Source: Gnetum montanum
Taxonomy: Eukaryota; Streptophyta; Gnetopsida; Gnetales; Gnetaceae
Reading direction: 5' to 3'
NCBI GenBank assembly: GCA_015680685.1
Contig: MNCI01033409.1
Span: 728,373 to 792,372, forward strand
DNA length: 64,000 bases
Shown: one piece after another, positions 10,203 through 19,694 of the stretch
Position numbering within the stretch: the first letter of the stretch is position 1
Layout of the letters: every line of letters begins with the position of its first letter
The notes under the pieces: generated by a model
Told to the model about the DNA's origin: nothing
Database searches by the model: none
What the model saw: only the letters and a program-made list of their open reading frames with translations
Position numbers and translations under genes: made by a program

Positions 10203-11330
10203 GTCGTTAATTTGGTCTTCAAGTGAATGTAGAGAAAACGAAATTGATGATCTAGGATACAAGAAATAACTTTTATAACTTCCATTATAGAGGTACCAAT
10301 GTGTAAATAGTAGACTCTTTTAAATATTGGGGTCTTATTTATATAAACAATTACATGTGGGGAAAGTGCATTAAAGAAAAAATAGCAAGAGGTTTCAAGG
10401 CTTAGTATGATTTCAAAAACAAGCGCAAGGATTTAGGCCTTTGGGCTTGAAAGGTTAGAAAACAAAATTTTCAGACTATCATCTATCTCTTCATATTGTA
10501 TGGATGTGTTGTTTGGAAACCTAGAGTCAAGGCTAAACTTTGGAAAGATATTGAAAGAGTGCAAAAAATATTTTCTTCTTAATAAGTTAAAGGTGAAGAT
10601 GCAAACACCTTACTCAATGTTATTATGTGAATGTGATTTATTACATTTAGAAGTAGAGGCCTTGTGCCAATTTATTACATACACTCATAACTTACATATC
10701 TCAAGGCAAGACAAATTCTCTAAAGTTGTTCTTGAGGATTTGCGAGACCCTCATTAGTAGTTTTTTGAGGATGTAATAATTGAGAAAAAGGAATATCTCT
10801 TGGGAGGACATGCAACAAAATCCTAAGCATATTCACCAAATAGTCAAACAAAAGGTTTTAACACAGATGTGGAGTAATGTAGAAGGCAAGAGGCAATTTT
10901 ATTTACACCACATTAGATCTAATAAACTAGGTGTAAAAGCTCACTATCTCTCATTTGCTATTCTCATCAAGAATTGGAATGCTATGAGCAAGCATTGCTT
11001 AAGTTCTCATGATCTTAGAATTGAAAGTGGAAGATGGATTCAACTCTACCAAGAAAAACGCATTTGTAAGTTGTGCAGGTTAGAAGCCCTTGAAGAAGAG
11101 TTACACGTATTTCTTTCTCGTGTTGTGACTACCCATTTGAGAAAGCATTATAATGTTATAGCAAAAAACATGTATGATTTGTTTTTGCTGCCCCCATTGG
11201 TGCTTAGTCAATTTATAGAGTCTATCTCTATTTTGTATGAAAGTGTAATATTTGTCCAATAGATCCTCTGTATCTTCTAACATAATAAATGTTCAATTTC
11301 ATTGTAAAACCTGGCATTCATAATATCTCC
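10203..11330 (+). pseudogene. LINE reverse transcriptase C-terminus and 3' end
   Basis: Coding resumes with FGLQVNVEKTKLMI, the strand that follows YADD in LINE RTs. It goes on with FHYRGTNV, FKYWGLIY, a YGCVVW block, and finally RIESGRWIQL plus a C-K-L-C pair with a downstream H (RICKLCRLEALEEELHVF). That last block is the conserved tail of plant L1-like ORF2. Two long open stretches (10500-10757 and 10780-11262) are in different frames with stops between. The 3' UTR from 11263 (AATAGATCCTCTGTA) recurs, inverted, at 13440, 14590 and 56660, which identifies three further copies in the window. Confidence 0.8.
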
Positions 11331-11961
11331 TTATTTCGAAAGGCTTTAACATCACATGTACAACATAACCTGTAAAGAACTTTCATATTGTAAAGAGAAG
11401 ATTAGATGACGTTGATGTACATTATAGATACATGCAAAGAATAGTGCTAACTGATTAGGCGATACTGATACTTAGTATTGTGGATCCCATTTATTTAGAT
11501 ACAGACTGTTATAATAATTAAAGCATGCTATATACATAAACAAAAAATTACTGTCCATGCTCAATAAACAATTCATGGGGTTGAAAGGACAGCCGTGTAA
11601 CACGCCTGTTCCCGAGGGAATCAGATAATTAAGTATCTGATCCACAGAAGACTTCGTGCTGATCCACAGATCTGTCGTATACTGACAAATTATAACTGAA
11701 AAATATCCTGTAATGTGTGATGCAGAAGCAAGGATCAGGAAAAGAAATCGTGACCAACTGGTAATCCACCAATTCATATGTCGGCTTTTTTTGCACTGGT
11801 GCTTGGATAAATACTGCGCATGAAAATTCAAAAGTCGACTTTGAAACTTCATAGATTTTTGGTGGAGACCCCTGCAACTCAAAAGATGCTTCAAATCCCA
11901 AGGAATTAAAGTGTGCCATACAGGTTATTCAGTGGCAACACGGTGGACATTGCTGCAGTGA
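11331..11961. other. No recognised gene; start of a less AT-rich island
   Basis: Base composition rises in G+C relative to the repeats on both sides. Minus-strand open frames at 11472-11894 and 11629-11919 overlap in two frames and show no domain I recognise. The stretch may be intron or upstream sequence of the P450 gene whose last exon remnant follows. Confidence 0.3.
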
Positions 11962-12342
11962 CTGAATAGGTTTTGTCTACTCCTACGCCATCCGGCTCCC
12001 ATGACACTTTTCGTGCCTGCTGGAACTCAAGCATTGGTTTCCATTCTAGACCTGCACCATGACCCAGAATTATGGGGAGAAGATGCAAATGACTTCAATC
12101 CAGCCAGATTTAGCGAGGGGATTGCCAATGCAGTGAAGCATCCAGGGGCCTTTATGCCGTTCGGTTTTGGTCCAAGGATATGCATAGGCTTAAACTTTGC
12201 TCGAATAGAAGCAAAAGTGGTTGTGTCCATGATTTTACAGAGGTTTTTGGTAACCCTTTCTGCATCTTATATTCATGCACTAGCATTGTTTTTTACCCTG
12301 CAACCTCAGCAAGGGGCACAAGTGATTCTGACGAGGATCTAA
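11962..12342 (+). pseudogene. Cytochrome P450, C-terminal fragment (CYP72-clan-like)
   Basis: P450s are haem-thiolate monooxygenases anchored in the ER. Only about the last 113 residues remain (clear from 12001). They show the FNPARF signature (usual PERF) near residues 32-37, the haem-binding PFGFGPRICIG with the cysteine ligand at residue 61, and the ILQRF...SY.HA....TLQPQ.GAQVIL tail typical of plant CYP72-clan proteins, ending in a TAA at 12340. The I-helix, ExxR and most of the catalytic domain are missing. The bases upstream give only a weak LLRHPAP echo of the LRLYPPAP segment, with a stop at 11959. The ATG at 12001 is internal and not a true start. The haem motif is intact, so loss is by truncation. 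A second copy of this tail lies at 14375. Confidence 0.8.
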
Positions 12343-12560
12343 GAAGTGATAATCTTATCTGCAGCTTGTTTCATTTTATTTTTAACAATATCACTGTAGC
12401 CTCATCTTTCTCTCTCTCTTAACCGTTTGTGGTAAGAAAAGCTGGGCTGGCAAGACAATATATTAAACCTCAATATGGGAAGATGTAAACTTCTCTTTCG
12501 TACTGCACACAGATTTTATTAGTTATTGTAATGTGTTGAGGTTGGAATCCTACACGATTT
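12343..12560 (+). other. 3' UTR of the P450 fragment
   Basis: The sequence just after the stop, with GATAATCTTATCTGCA, a C/T-rich TCTCTCTCTC run and GTGGTAAGAAAAGCTGGG, is repeated in decayed form at about 14420-14540. This shows that the duplication that made the second tail included transcribed 3' sequence. No clear AATAAA signal was found. Confidence 0.5.
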
Positions 12561-12820
12561 CACTACAGTTAAAAATATTCAAAGTGGTTTCTTCTTCTGC
12601 GCAATGAGGTAACCCACTTGAGCAACGCCTCATTGGCTCAATTAAACATATTTTTTGCATTTTGCGGCTATTAAATACTCAACACAATGTGGCCTCGGCC
12701 ATAGCACAGAAGACACAAATGGTGGCGTATAAATTCCATCGTCCCGGTTAAATACAAATTTATTCAGAAAATATTTCATTCTATAGTTACCAGTTGGTTG
12801 TATACGATTTCCTTTGTTAA

Positions 12821-13123
12821 TCATTCGTTGACGGGCAGTTTTTCATGGAACAGGTAATGATAGTCTCTCTGAAATGTCAAGAGACACAGTGCTATTGAGA
12901 TGGCTCCCATACAAATGGTTAGAGAAGTAAATTTGTATGTTAGAAATGAATTCCCTCGTATAATAGCCAACACATACAAAGCTAGCCAGTATGTTGTTTC
13001 CATGGCTAGTTCTATGGTACCGCTTGTTAATTTGAAGGTGTTACCAATAAAATCATTATTGAATTGGTAAGCTTGTTTTGTTTGTAAGATGTTAATTTGA
13101 GGTGTGCTTCGTATCATTATCAT
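12821..13123 (-). CDS. Unrecognised 100-codon open frame with two hydrophobic segments
   Basis: I do not recognise this product. The second half has two membrane-like segments, YWLALYVLAII and ICMGAISIALCLLTF, followed by a polar RDYHYLFHEK stretch and a stop at 12821. The flanking DNA belongs to the less AT-rich island with the P450 remnant, so it could be an exon of a host gene read on the minus strand. A chance open frame is equally possible. There is no start context or splice evidence. Confidence 0.25.
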   Translation of the reverse strand: MIMIRSTPQINILQTKQAYQFNNDFIGNTFKLTSGTIELAMETTYWLALYVLAIIRGNSFLTYKFTSLTICMGAISIALCLLTFQRDYHYLFHEKLPVNE

Positions 13124-13439
13124 ATTATTATTAAAAGGTACAATGTTTATCTCATTAAAGCAAGGGCTTAGAAGTTGTATTTCTTATCCTTAAATTCCAA
13201 CATTCTTTAACAAACTAACAAATTACCCTATAGTTACAAATATATTAATAAACTAATAAATCACCTACAAACTACTACATCCTTAATTACATTCTTGAAA
13301 TTGGAGATTTTTTAAATTACTTATCTTAGTGTCTTATTAGGGCAAACCTATGACTTGTCAAATGTAAGCCACATAATCCTTAACCAACAAATGATAGGCC
13401 TTGATTTTGATTGTAGGGCTAAAGTTTGAAACTAAAATT

Positions 13440-14030
13440 GAGGCTTTGTTATATCCAAAGACTCAAAGGATCTATTGAGTAGACATTACATTTGTATTAT
13501 GAAAGATAAATATTGATTCAATAGTGTAGCATACTAACAATAGATGTAAGAAGAAAAGATCATATAGACCTTTCACTAAAATATTATATTTTCATTTCAA
13601 ATGTTTAGTTTTTGGGCAATTAAAAAAAAGTGTTATTCTCAAAATCTCTTGAACCACATAGCCTACATGTGTGTTCTTTTCTAGGAATTTGCATCCATAT
13701 TGCGCTTTCTATTCTAAGATTATGTGAACTCAAATGAAGCTTGCCAATGAAAATGCACCTCTTATGCATTCCAAATAAATTTTTTTACCTTCTACATTTG
13801 ACTATAACTTTGTTAGAACCTACTACCAAATGAACTTACAAATGTGCTTTGAATTGCTTTATGTCTCCTCCAAAGAGATATTTTATGTCTTCAACCATTA
13901 TATCCTTTGGAAATACCATCCTTGCAAGATGTTAATGTAAAGTGAGAGGATGCACTAAAGAGATGATACAAGATATTATGTTATCTCTAATACTAAGTTA
14001 TTGAGAATATTTATAATAAATGGAGGGAAA
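13440..14030 (-). pseudogene. LINE ORF2 C-terminal fragment, antisense copy 2
   Basis: On the minus strand the region near 13760-13640 reads LSSHNLRIESAIWMQIPRK followed by a C-R-L-C pair. This is the same conserved tail as 10990-11100 of the + strand LINE. Near 13960-13840 it reads EDIKYLFGGDIKQ, matching the upstream YLLGG segment. The 3' UTR motif (CAATAGATCC type) lies near 13465. There are many stops and frameshifts, and the 5' part is absent, as expected of a 5'-truncated LINE. Confidence 0.65.
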
Positions 14031-14059
14031 ATTTCCTTAAACACATTTCATGTAATTGA

Positions 14060-14215
14060 AGCTTGCATAGTTTGAAGGGTCATTAATAAAAAACTTACTT
14101 ATAAGACTCTTGATTTGGAAGCTCAAAGTTATGGGTTCAAATTCGACAGGCAATGCTAAGTTATAAAGTTTTAATTGAATACATATATTTGGGTAAATAT
14201 TGTTTAAAAAAAATA
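14060..14215 (+). repeat. SINE-like element with tRNA-like head and A-rich tail
   Basis: A 70-base stretch resembles a tRNA: AAGACTCTTGATTTGG looks like the anticodon arm of a tRNA-Lys(CTT), and GGTTCAAATTC at 14134-14144 is a good pol III B box. An A-box-like CATAGTTTGAAGGGT precedes it. About 70 bases of unrelated body follow and end in GTTTAAAAAAAATAG. Too degenerate to be a working tRNA gene. The head-body-A-tail order is that of a tRNA-derived SINE. Confidence 0.4.
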
Positions 14216-14374
14216 GTAGGGGTTGATTCTCATAGGAAGAGATAGACGTTTGAAGGTGTTCAAATGAAGATCCTCAACTTCTATATTGGTTTTCAAGAAA
14301 CTAAAATTTTTCCTCTTCTAAAGATTTATGCATTACCTTTTCAAATAATAACTCATGGTAGAACTATATCTCTC

Positions 14375-14545
14375 AAAGGATCTCAGCATAAGATGGAGAA
14401 AGGGCACAAGTGAGTTTGATAGGGATCTAAGAAGGAATCTTTTATTTGCAATTTGTCTTCATTTTATTACTATGAATAATCACCATACCCTTAGCTTTCT
14501 TAGCTCTCCTAAACATTAGTGGTAGGGAAAAGCTAGGCTAGATGT
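14375..14545 (+). pseudogene. Second, decayed copy of the P450 tail and 3' UTR
   Basis: GATCTCAGCATAAG, then GGGCACAAGTGAGTTTGA and GGGATCTAAGAAG, correspond to the final residues (LQPQQGAQVILTRI and the stop) of the P450 fragment at 12300-12345. The following 3' UTR is collinear up to the GGTAGGGAAAAGCTAGGCTAG block. A small insertion interrupts the coding match, and nothing upstream resembles a P450. This is a local tandem duplicate about 2.1 kb from the first, later separated by the LINE and SINE-like insertions. Confidence 0.6.
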
Positions 14546-14574
14546 TGAAGATATTGAAAGTGAAGCTTTATTAC

Positions 14575-14760
14575 ATTTTAGAATTCACAGGATCTATTAA
14601 AATGATTATATTTTCATAAAAAGTAAAAACAGACTCTCCTAAATGACCAAGCACTAATAGAGTAACAAAAACAAATCATATAAGTTTATTTAGTGTAACA
14701 TTATAAGATTATCTCAAACAAAAGATTGTCTCAAACAAGTAATTACAGTACTAAAAAAAT
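14575..14760 (-). repeat. LINE 3' UTR fragment, antisense copy 3
   Basis: Collinear with 56640-56820, the 3' UTR of the LINE copy there (AGGATCTATTA, TATATTTTCAT, ACCAAGCA, AACAAAAA.AAATC). Only the 3' end is present, as in a severely 5'-truncated LINE insertion. Confidence 0.5.
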
Positions 14761-15485
14761 TCAATTTAATTATTTATAAATCTTCCTCTTGCATGTGTAA
14801 GAAAGCAACTCATTGATAATGTCTTGAAAGCTTGAAATATAATTAAAAATTATAAAATAAAATAAAATTTAATAAGCCAAACTAAGTGAGTGCATGCATA
14901 AACAACGTTCTCTTTTCTATCCTGTCAAAATAATTTCATCAATATTTCATGTTCAGCCTTTAGGAATTCAAACCCATCTACATTGTTTCTCCAATTTCTA
15001 ATCCTTTTCTTGCACTTTGTCATTACCATTGCATTGGTTTGATCCTATTTTTGTAACTATGGTTGTTTTTCGTAGCTAATAGGAACCAAGATGGAGCTCA
15101 AATTTTGTGCATGACAAAATTTTGAAAGAAATGTAGAACTTTCTATTTTATAGGGTATATAACTACTGCGGAACCCCAAACCTAGTTTATAGGAAGGAAG
15201 GTTACCCAAATATAGAACATTGTAATTTTTCATATTTAAATCCACATTCTCTTAATGTTTTCTCATATCTATGAACCAAGGCAACCATAGGTAATGCTAC
15301 AACTGATTAATGTTATTATGTTCTCCCTACTTAAAGAATTTAAGAAACAGAAAAATGGATAATTTTTTGTTGTATGTTTTTGCAAGACTAATTTTGAATA
15401 TGTCAAGGCTCTTTTCGGTAGTTCCTCATACTAGGACAGAGACATGCAAGGCAACAATACTTGAAAATGAGTTAGTTACTGCAGG
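14761..15485. other. No recognised feature
   Basis: AT-rich sequence with short open frames on both strands (for example 15057-15245 and 15310-15591). They show no domain and no match to elements in the window. The upstream part of the Copia-type LTR should lie here if that LTR were full length, but I cannot align it. Confidence 0.3.
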
Positions 15486-16305
15486 TTCTCACCCATTTGA
15501 TAGTGACAAAGGCTATAAAATAGATGAGATTTTTCTAAATAGGAAAAGCACTATTCACACAAATATTCTCTTCATTATACATATATTGTAAATTGATTTT
15601 TCTTCAATTCTTTATCTTTTGTGAGTTGAGTATTGTAACTATTAAGAGCTTCAAAGCAAGAAATTTGTAATTTTGAGTACATTCTCTACTTGATCTTTCT
15701 TTTCTCTCTTTGTAAGCCTTTGGGGGTTGATGTGCTTCTTGTAGGAAGGCATCTCTTGAGCTTGTTGGGACCTTGCAAGGTTGGGTGTATTTCTTGAGAG
15801 AAAATAGCTTATGTAGAGCTCCAATTATGTAAAGGTTGTGGGATCCTTGAAACCACATTTTGAGTTTGTTGGGACCTTATAGGAATGGGTGTGTTTCTGT
15901 GTAAAAACATCCATTGTGTAGCTCAAACTTTTTAAAGGTTGTGGTGTCCTTGAAACCATATTTTTTAAGGGACAAAGTCCAAAGATGTGCAAGGATTCTA
16001 CCCTCCAAGTATGGATGTACCCAAGTTGGGGNGTGTAGAGCTCCAATTATGTAAAGGTTGTGGGATCCTTGAAACCACATTTTGAGTTTGTTGGGACCTT
16101 ACAGGAATGGGTGTGTTTCTGTGTAAAAACATCCATTGTGTAGCTCAAACTTTGTAAAGGTTGTGGTGTCCTTGAAACCATATTTTTTAAGGGACAAAGT
16201 CCAAAGGTGTTCAAGGATTCTACCCTCCAAGTATGGATGTACCCAAGTTGGGGAACCACATACATCTATGTGTACAAACCCCCTTCTAAGTTCTTGATCT
16301 TGAAG
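15486..16305 (+). repeat. 5' LTR of the Copia-type element, left part missing
   Basis: From about 15490 it aligns with 55800-56415. Shared points are the TATA box GGCTATAAAATAG (15511-15523 and about 55816-55828), TTCAATTCTTTATCTTTTGTGAGTTG split by few changes, and the CTTCTAAGTTCTTGA end. Upstream of 15486 the two LTRs no longer match. It contains the 219-bp duplication with an N. The minus-strand open frames within it are shadows. Confidence 0.65.
15813..16253. repeat. 219-bp direct duplication with an N at the junction
   Basis: Bases 15813-16031 and 16035-16253 are nearly identical 219-bp copies (I count about four differences). They are joined by GNGT with the N at 16032. The 3' LTR at 55296-56415 has this segment only once. 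The N and near identity suggest two haplotypes or reads placed in tandem by the assembler. A recent true duplication is less likely. Confidence 0.7.
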
Positions 16306-16318
16306 TGGTATCAGAACC
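16306..16318 (+). other. Primer-binding site, initiator tRNA-Met type
   Basis: TGGTATCAGAACC differs from the common plant Copia PBS TGGTATCAGAGC by little. It lies just inside the 5' LTR and 40 bases before the gag ATG. Confidence 0.75.
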
Positions 16319-16359
16319 AAGTACTCCCGATTTTAAGCATAACAACTCAAGAGTGAAAG

Positions 16360-16525
16360 ATGGAAGGAACATGATACACTAAGCCACCAATATTCAATGG
16401 GATCAACTTCGCATACTAGAAGGCTCAAATATAAGGATTATTTGAATTCATGGAGCTTGAAGTTTGGAAATCCATCCTAGAGGGATACACACCATTAATT
16501 TATAGCACTACAAGTGCTACAAAGT
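16360..16525 (+). pseudogene. Copia-type gag, N-terminal part
   Basis: The ATG at 16360 starts MEGT, a stop, and then KPPIFNGINFAY (usual form PPxFxGxNYxxWK), and LEVWKSILEGYTP (usual form DVWxxVxxGYxxP). Two or three in-frame stops replace tryptophan or glutamine codons. The frame runs into the Athila-like insertion at 16526 and is resumed at 52033. Gag forms the particle shell of the element. Confidence 0.75.
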
Positions 16526-17382
16526 TGATAAATCACTCGATGGGCTGTGTCAATGGGCATGCATCAATGCATCCCCATTAACATAGCCTTGTCGATGCAT
16601 GGGTAGATGTGTCAACATAGTATCTATCTTTGCCTATATAAATGCACATACCCACTGCATTTATGGTAGCATTAAGTTGATAGAGTAGCCAAGTTCTTGT
16701 AGTTTTCTTCCATCAGAGTTAGAATATTTTCTTAGTGTCATAGTAGGACTTCAAAGATTGTATGGATCCTTATTCAAACATAAATGTGCTTGAATACTTT
16801 AATGTGTTGGTATTAAAGATAAGATTCTTGGAACTCCTTGTAGTACTAAGAATAGTTTAATGCTTTGATTCATGCACTTTATTGTTATGCATTTTATGTT
16901 CATGTTGTTTGTTAATTAATATGCTTAATAATCATACATAAATACAACCACCTTGAACATTCTACTAATGCTTGGTAATCCCAATGATGTTATCACTTGG
17001 TTCACCTAGTAGCCTAACACTTAGTAATCTAGTAGCATTCCTAACAAGTTCAAGATGTGCATGGAAGGTGGGCCTAAATGCTTATGTTAGGATAGTTAGA
17101 GTACGGCACTAGATAGTTAAATAGTTCGTGGTGAATTAATCCTCTCTTTATTTTATGCTTAGACTAAATAAAATAAAATATAAAATCAATAAAAATCATG
17201 TACCTTTGCTTACACTTAACCATACACTTGCACTTCCACAAGTGAAGCCAAAACGATCATGACTTTAAGTCACTACCTTTCTTGTTATGTATTTAGGATT
17301 TAAAGTCCACAGAATTCAACTGGATCACTAGTGCAATGCTTGTGATTTGTATGGTTGAACGTAGGGATTTCTCATTGCTCAT
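16526..17382 (+). repeat. 5' LTR of the large Athila-like element
   Basis: TGATAAATCACTCGATGGGC to TTGCTCATCA, 857 bp, collinear with 51141-52032. The TATA box is TATATAAAT at 16635-16643. U3 before it carries TGCATCAATGCAT / GTCGATGCATG units. Reverse-complemented, it resembles the LTRs at 3037 and 9314, so all belong to one family. Confidence 0.9.
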
Positions 17383-17400
17383 CATTGGCACCATTGCTAG
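17383..17400 (+). other. Primer-binding site, tRNA-Asp type
   Basis: TTGGCACCATTGCTAGTG follows the LTR directly. It matches the Athila-type TTGGCGCCGTTGCCGGGG except at a few positions, mostly transitions. Confidence 0.75.
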
Positions 17401-17457
17401 TGACTTTAGTTAGCTAAGTGTGCTACATAAAAAGATCATGAAATTATCTAAGGAAAT

Positions 17458-18617
17458 TTTAAAAGAACACTAAAACCATTTAAAAACATAATATTACTAA
17501 ACGCACACTCAAAGGTAAGAAGGCCAAAAGACACAAGTGCCCTAACAATTCAAAGTTGTCTATATCCATCTAGATGCTTACATGCCAGATTTCACCTTCA
17601 TCCTACATTAGGATGAGTAGCTGCAATGGAGGGACATAGAGGACAACATTGTGTTGCCTCTTGATTGATCTGTTCCTACAATGTTATTAAACAATGTCAT
17701 CAAGTTGGGCATTGCTAGACTTAACACGAAGTATGAAGCTTAAGACCATGTCTATCGGGATTATCATCCCATAGATGATCAACGAAAAAAAGATCGGTAG
17801 ATGGAGGCTCGATATGAAGCTTCAAAAGGCAAAAGGTTTCATAACCACTTATTCCTACAAACCCATAAAGAAGGTGATGAATTCTCTTTGAGCACCTCCC
17901 AATACATAGATTCTCCCCTTATCTTTAATGAGGAGACTCTTAACCAACAGGTGCAGTCAACTATGGACAACCTTGATGAAAAGAAGAATAGGTCTCAAGA
18001 TCAGGATGTTAAAAGATGATATCCATAGCCATTCATCTAGGGGTAGAAACAATGATAGGTACTAGGTGAAAGATACACATTGTGATTGGGGTAGGGACCA
18101 AAAAAGAGGAGGCGGTAGGCATTGTTTAGGTGCTAATTCTCCTCCCTCTTCACCTTCATCATATCATCCTCATCATCTTTCTACTCCAACTTTGACATGA
18201 GAAGTAGAGGTCGGGACCATTGTAGAAACAACAAAGATTAGGATGAAAATGAATAGCAGGATAGGGATGATTGTAGATCTTGTTGGAACAACAAGAACCA
18301 GAGGCATGGGCAGTAATGTGGGGAATAACATCATAGAGAACAAAGGCATAGTAGGGCTCATCATAGGCATCATAGCCGTGATAGGGGTCACAAAAATCAT
18401 CATGACTATGATGAGTCCCTACTAGCTACTAGAAACATGCTGAATATTTCAGAGGCTATTAGAATTCCCATCAGGAACTTGAAGGATAGCTATGTAAGTT
18501 TGAAGGCTAATATGATTTAGATCCATAGAATCATTTGCAAACCTTCCATGATGCCTTTGCCTTGCAGAATGTAGAAAATAAATGACAAAAGCTGAAATTG
18601 TTCCCAAGGATACTCAT
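17458..18617 (+). pseudogene. gag of the large Athila-like element, 5' half
   Basis: Degenerate coding includes MEARYEASKG (17801), a PPSSPSSYHPHH stretch comparable to the Ser run in the gag at 9181-7971, and HHDYDESLLATRNM, which parallels HHDMFDANEPLLATRGM in that gag. Near the end the frame gives FHDAFALQNVENK and KLKLFPRILI, the segment directly before the gag core. The core itself is absent: the minus-strand remnant starts at 18618, and no core is found on its far side. Open frames at 18173-18425 on both strands are shadows. Confidence 0.55.
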
Positions 18618-19683
18618 TGATGAGTTATAGGTACCCCTATGCCCAACCATATAAATGATAAGTGTTCATGCACAATTTGGTCAAATTCTATGGATGGGAC
18701 TAGTTGTGCATCTAGATTGTTAAGCATTGATTATAGGATGTTGTCTTCCCATTTGGATTAGTGGTAGCTTTGCCATGTATGGTTTAGTTCAAAGTAAGGC
18801 ATATGATCATTGATGTTGTTAGTCCTTGATTACTCATAGAAATAAACATAATTGAGAATGAAATTTAATCCTAAGTCTAAGTATTGATGGTAATGTAAAT
18901 CTACTTTAGCCTAGACCGATGAGCATCAATTCTTATCTTACTATACATGTCTTGGGCTCATGTAATCATTACTAGGTTACCAAGCATTATGCTACTGGGT
19001 AAACCAAACTATAACACTACTGGGATTACCAAGAAATTACACTTAAATACTTGAAATAACCATACTCATTTCGCTTTACTAATGAAAAAGTAAAGTAAAA
19101 TACTTGGAAATGTAAATGTTTAAATTAAGAAAATAGTAAAACTATGCTAAGTAAAATAATAAAACTAAGTGCATTTTACAATGATGAAAAATAATCTTAA
19201 TCTTTAGTTTTTGGGTATGAATTGTGCCCAAGTACACTTCACTTGAATAAAGATTCTGTACAATGGCTCAACACCACATTATGGGCATTTACTCTATCAC
19301 TAAAATTATGAAATGAAACTGCAAGAATCTACCTAAGAATGGAATGAAAGTTATGTGGATCTGTGCATCCAAGTGTTGTATTTATAAGTTGCATACATCC
19401 CATGATATCATATCTATGATGATGTAGCATGTGCTACAATATCGAATAAATGACATTGTAGATACAATATCGTATCTACGATGACGAATAAACAACATTG
19501 TAGATACGATATTGTTGGTGGAAAAAATTGACTTTATCAAATAGATGTGACATCACATCTACAACATCTTAGAAGCAACATAGCATCTACAATGTAGTAG
19601 CCAATTGAGATGCACTGACAGGGATGCTACAATGAAGATGCAATGTAGCATCTACAATATCTTAGCCAATTGATGATTCATCA
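18618..19683 (-). repeat. LTR D (3' LTR of the 18618 element)
   Basis: TGATGAGTTATAGG to GATTCATCA, 1066 bp. The left two thirds resemble the LTRs at 3037 and 9314. The U3 at the right is longer and made of TAGATACGATATTGT-like units (19400-19660) instead of TGCATCAATG units. The minus-strand TATA box (TTATAAATAC) is near 19382. Confidence 0.85.
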
Positions 19684-19694
19684 TACTTCCATGA

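Noticed and set aside
14090-14160. Functional tRNA gene
   Set aside because: The acceptor and D arms cannot be paired and only the anticodon and T arms are recognisable; a SINE head fits better.
15604-16320. Several minus-strand open frames with the same peptide
   Set aside because: They repeat because of the 219-bp duplication and lie in a Copia-type LTR.
18173-18425. Met/Ile-rich open frames on both strands
   Set aside because: Shadows of the His/Arg/Asp-rich gag stretch (CAT/GAT repeats) of the Athila-like element.
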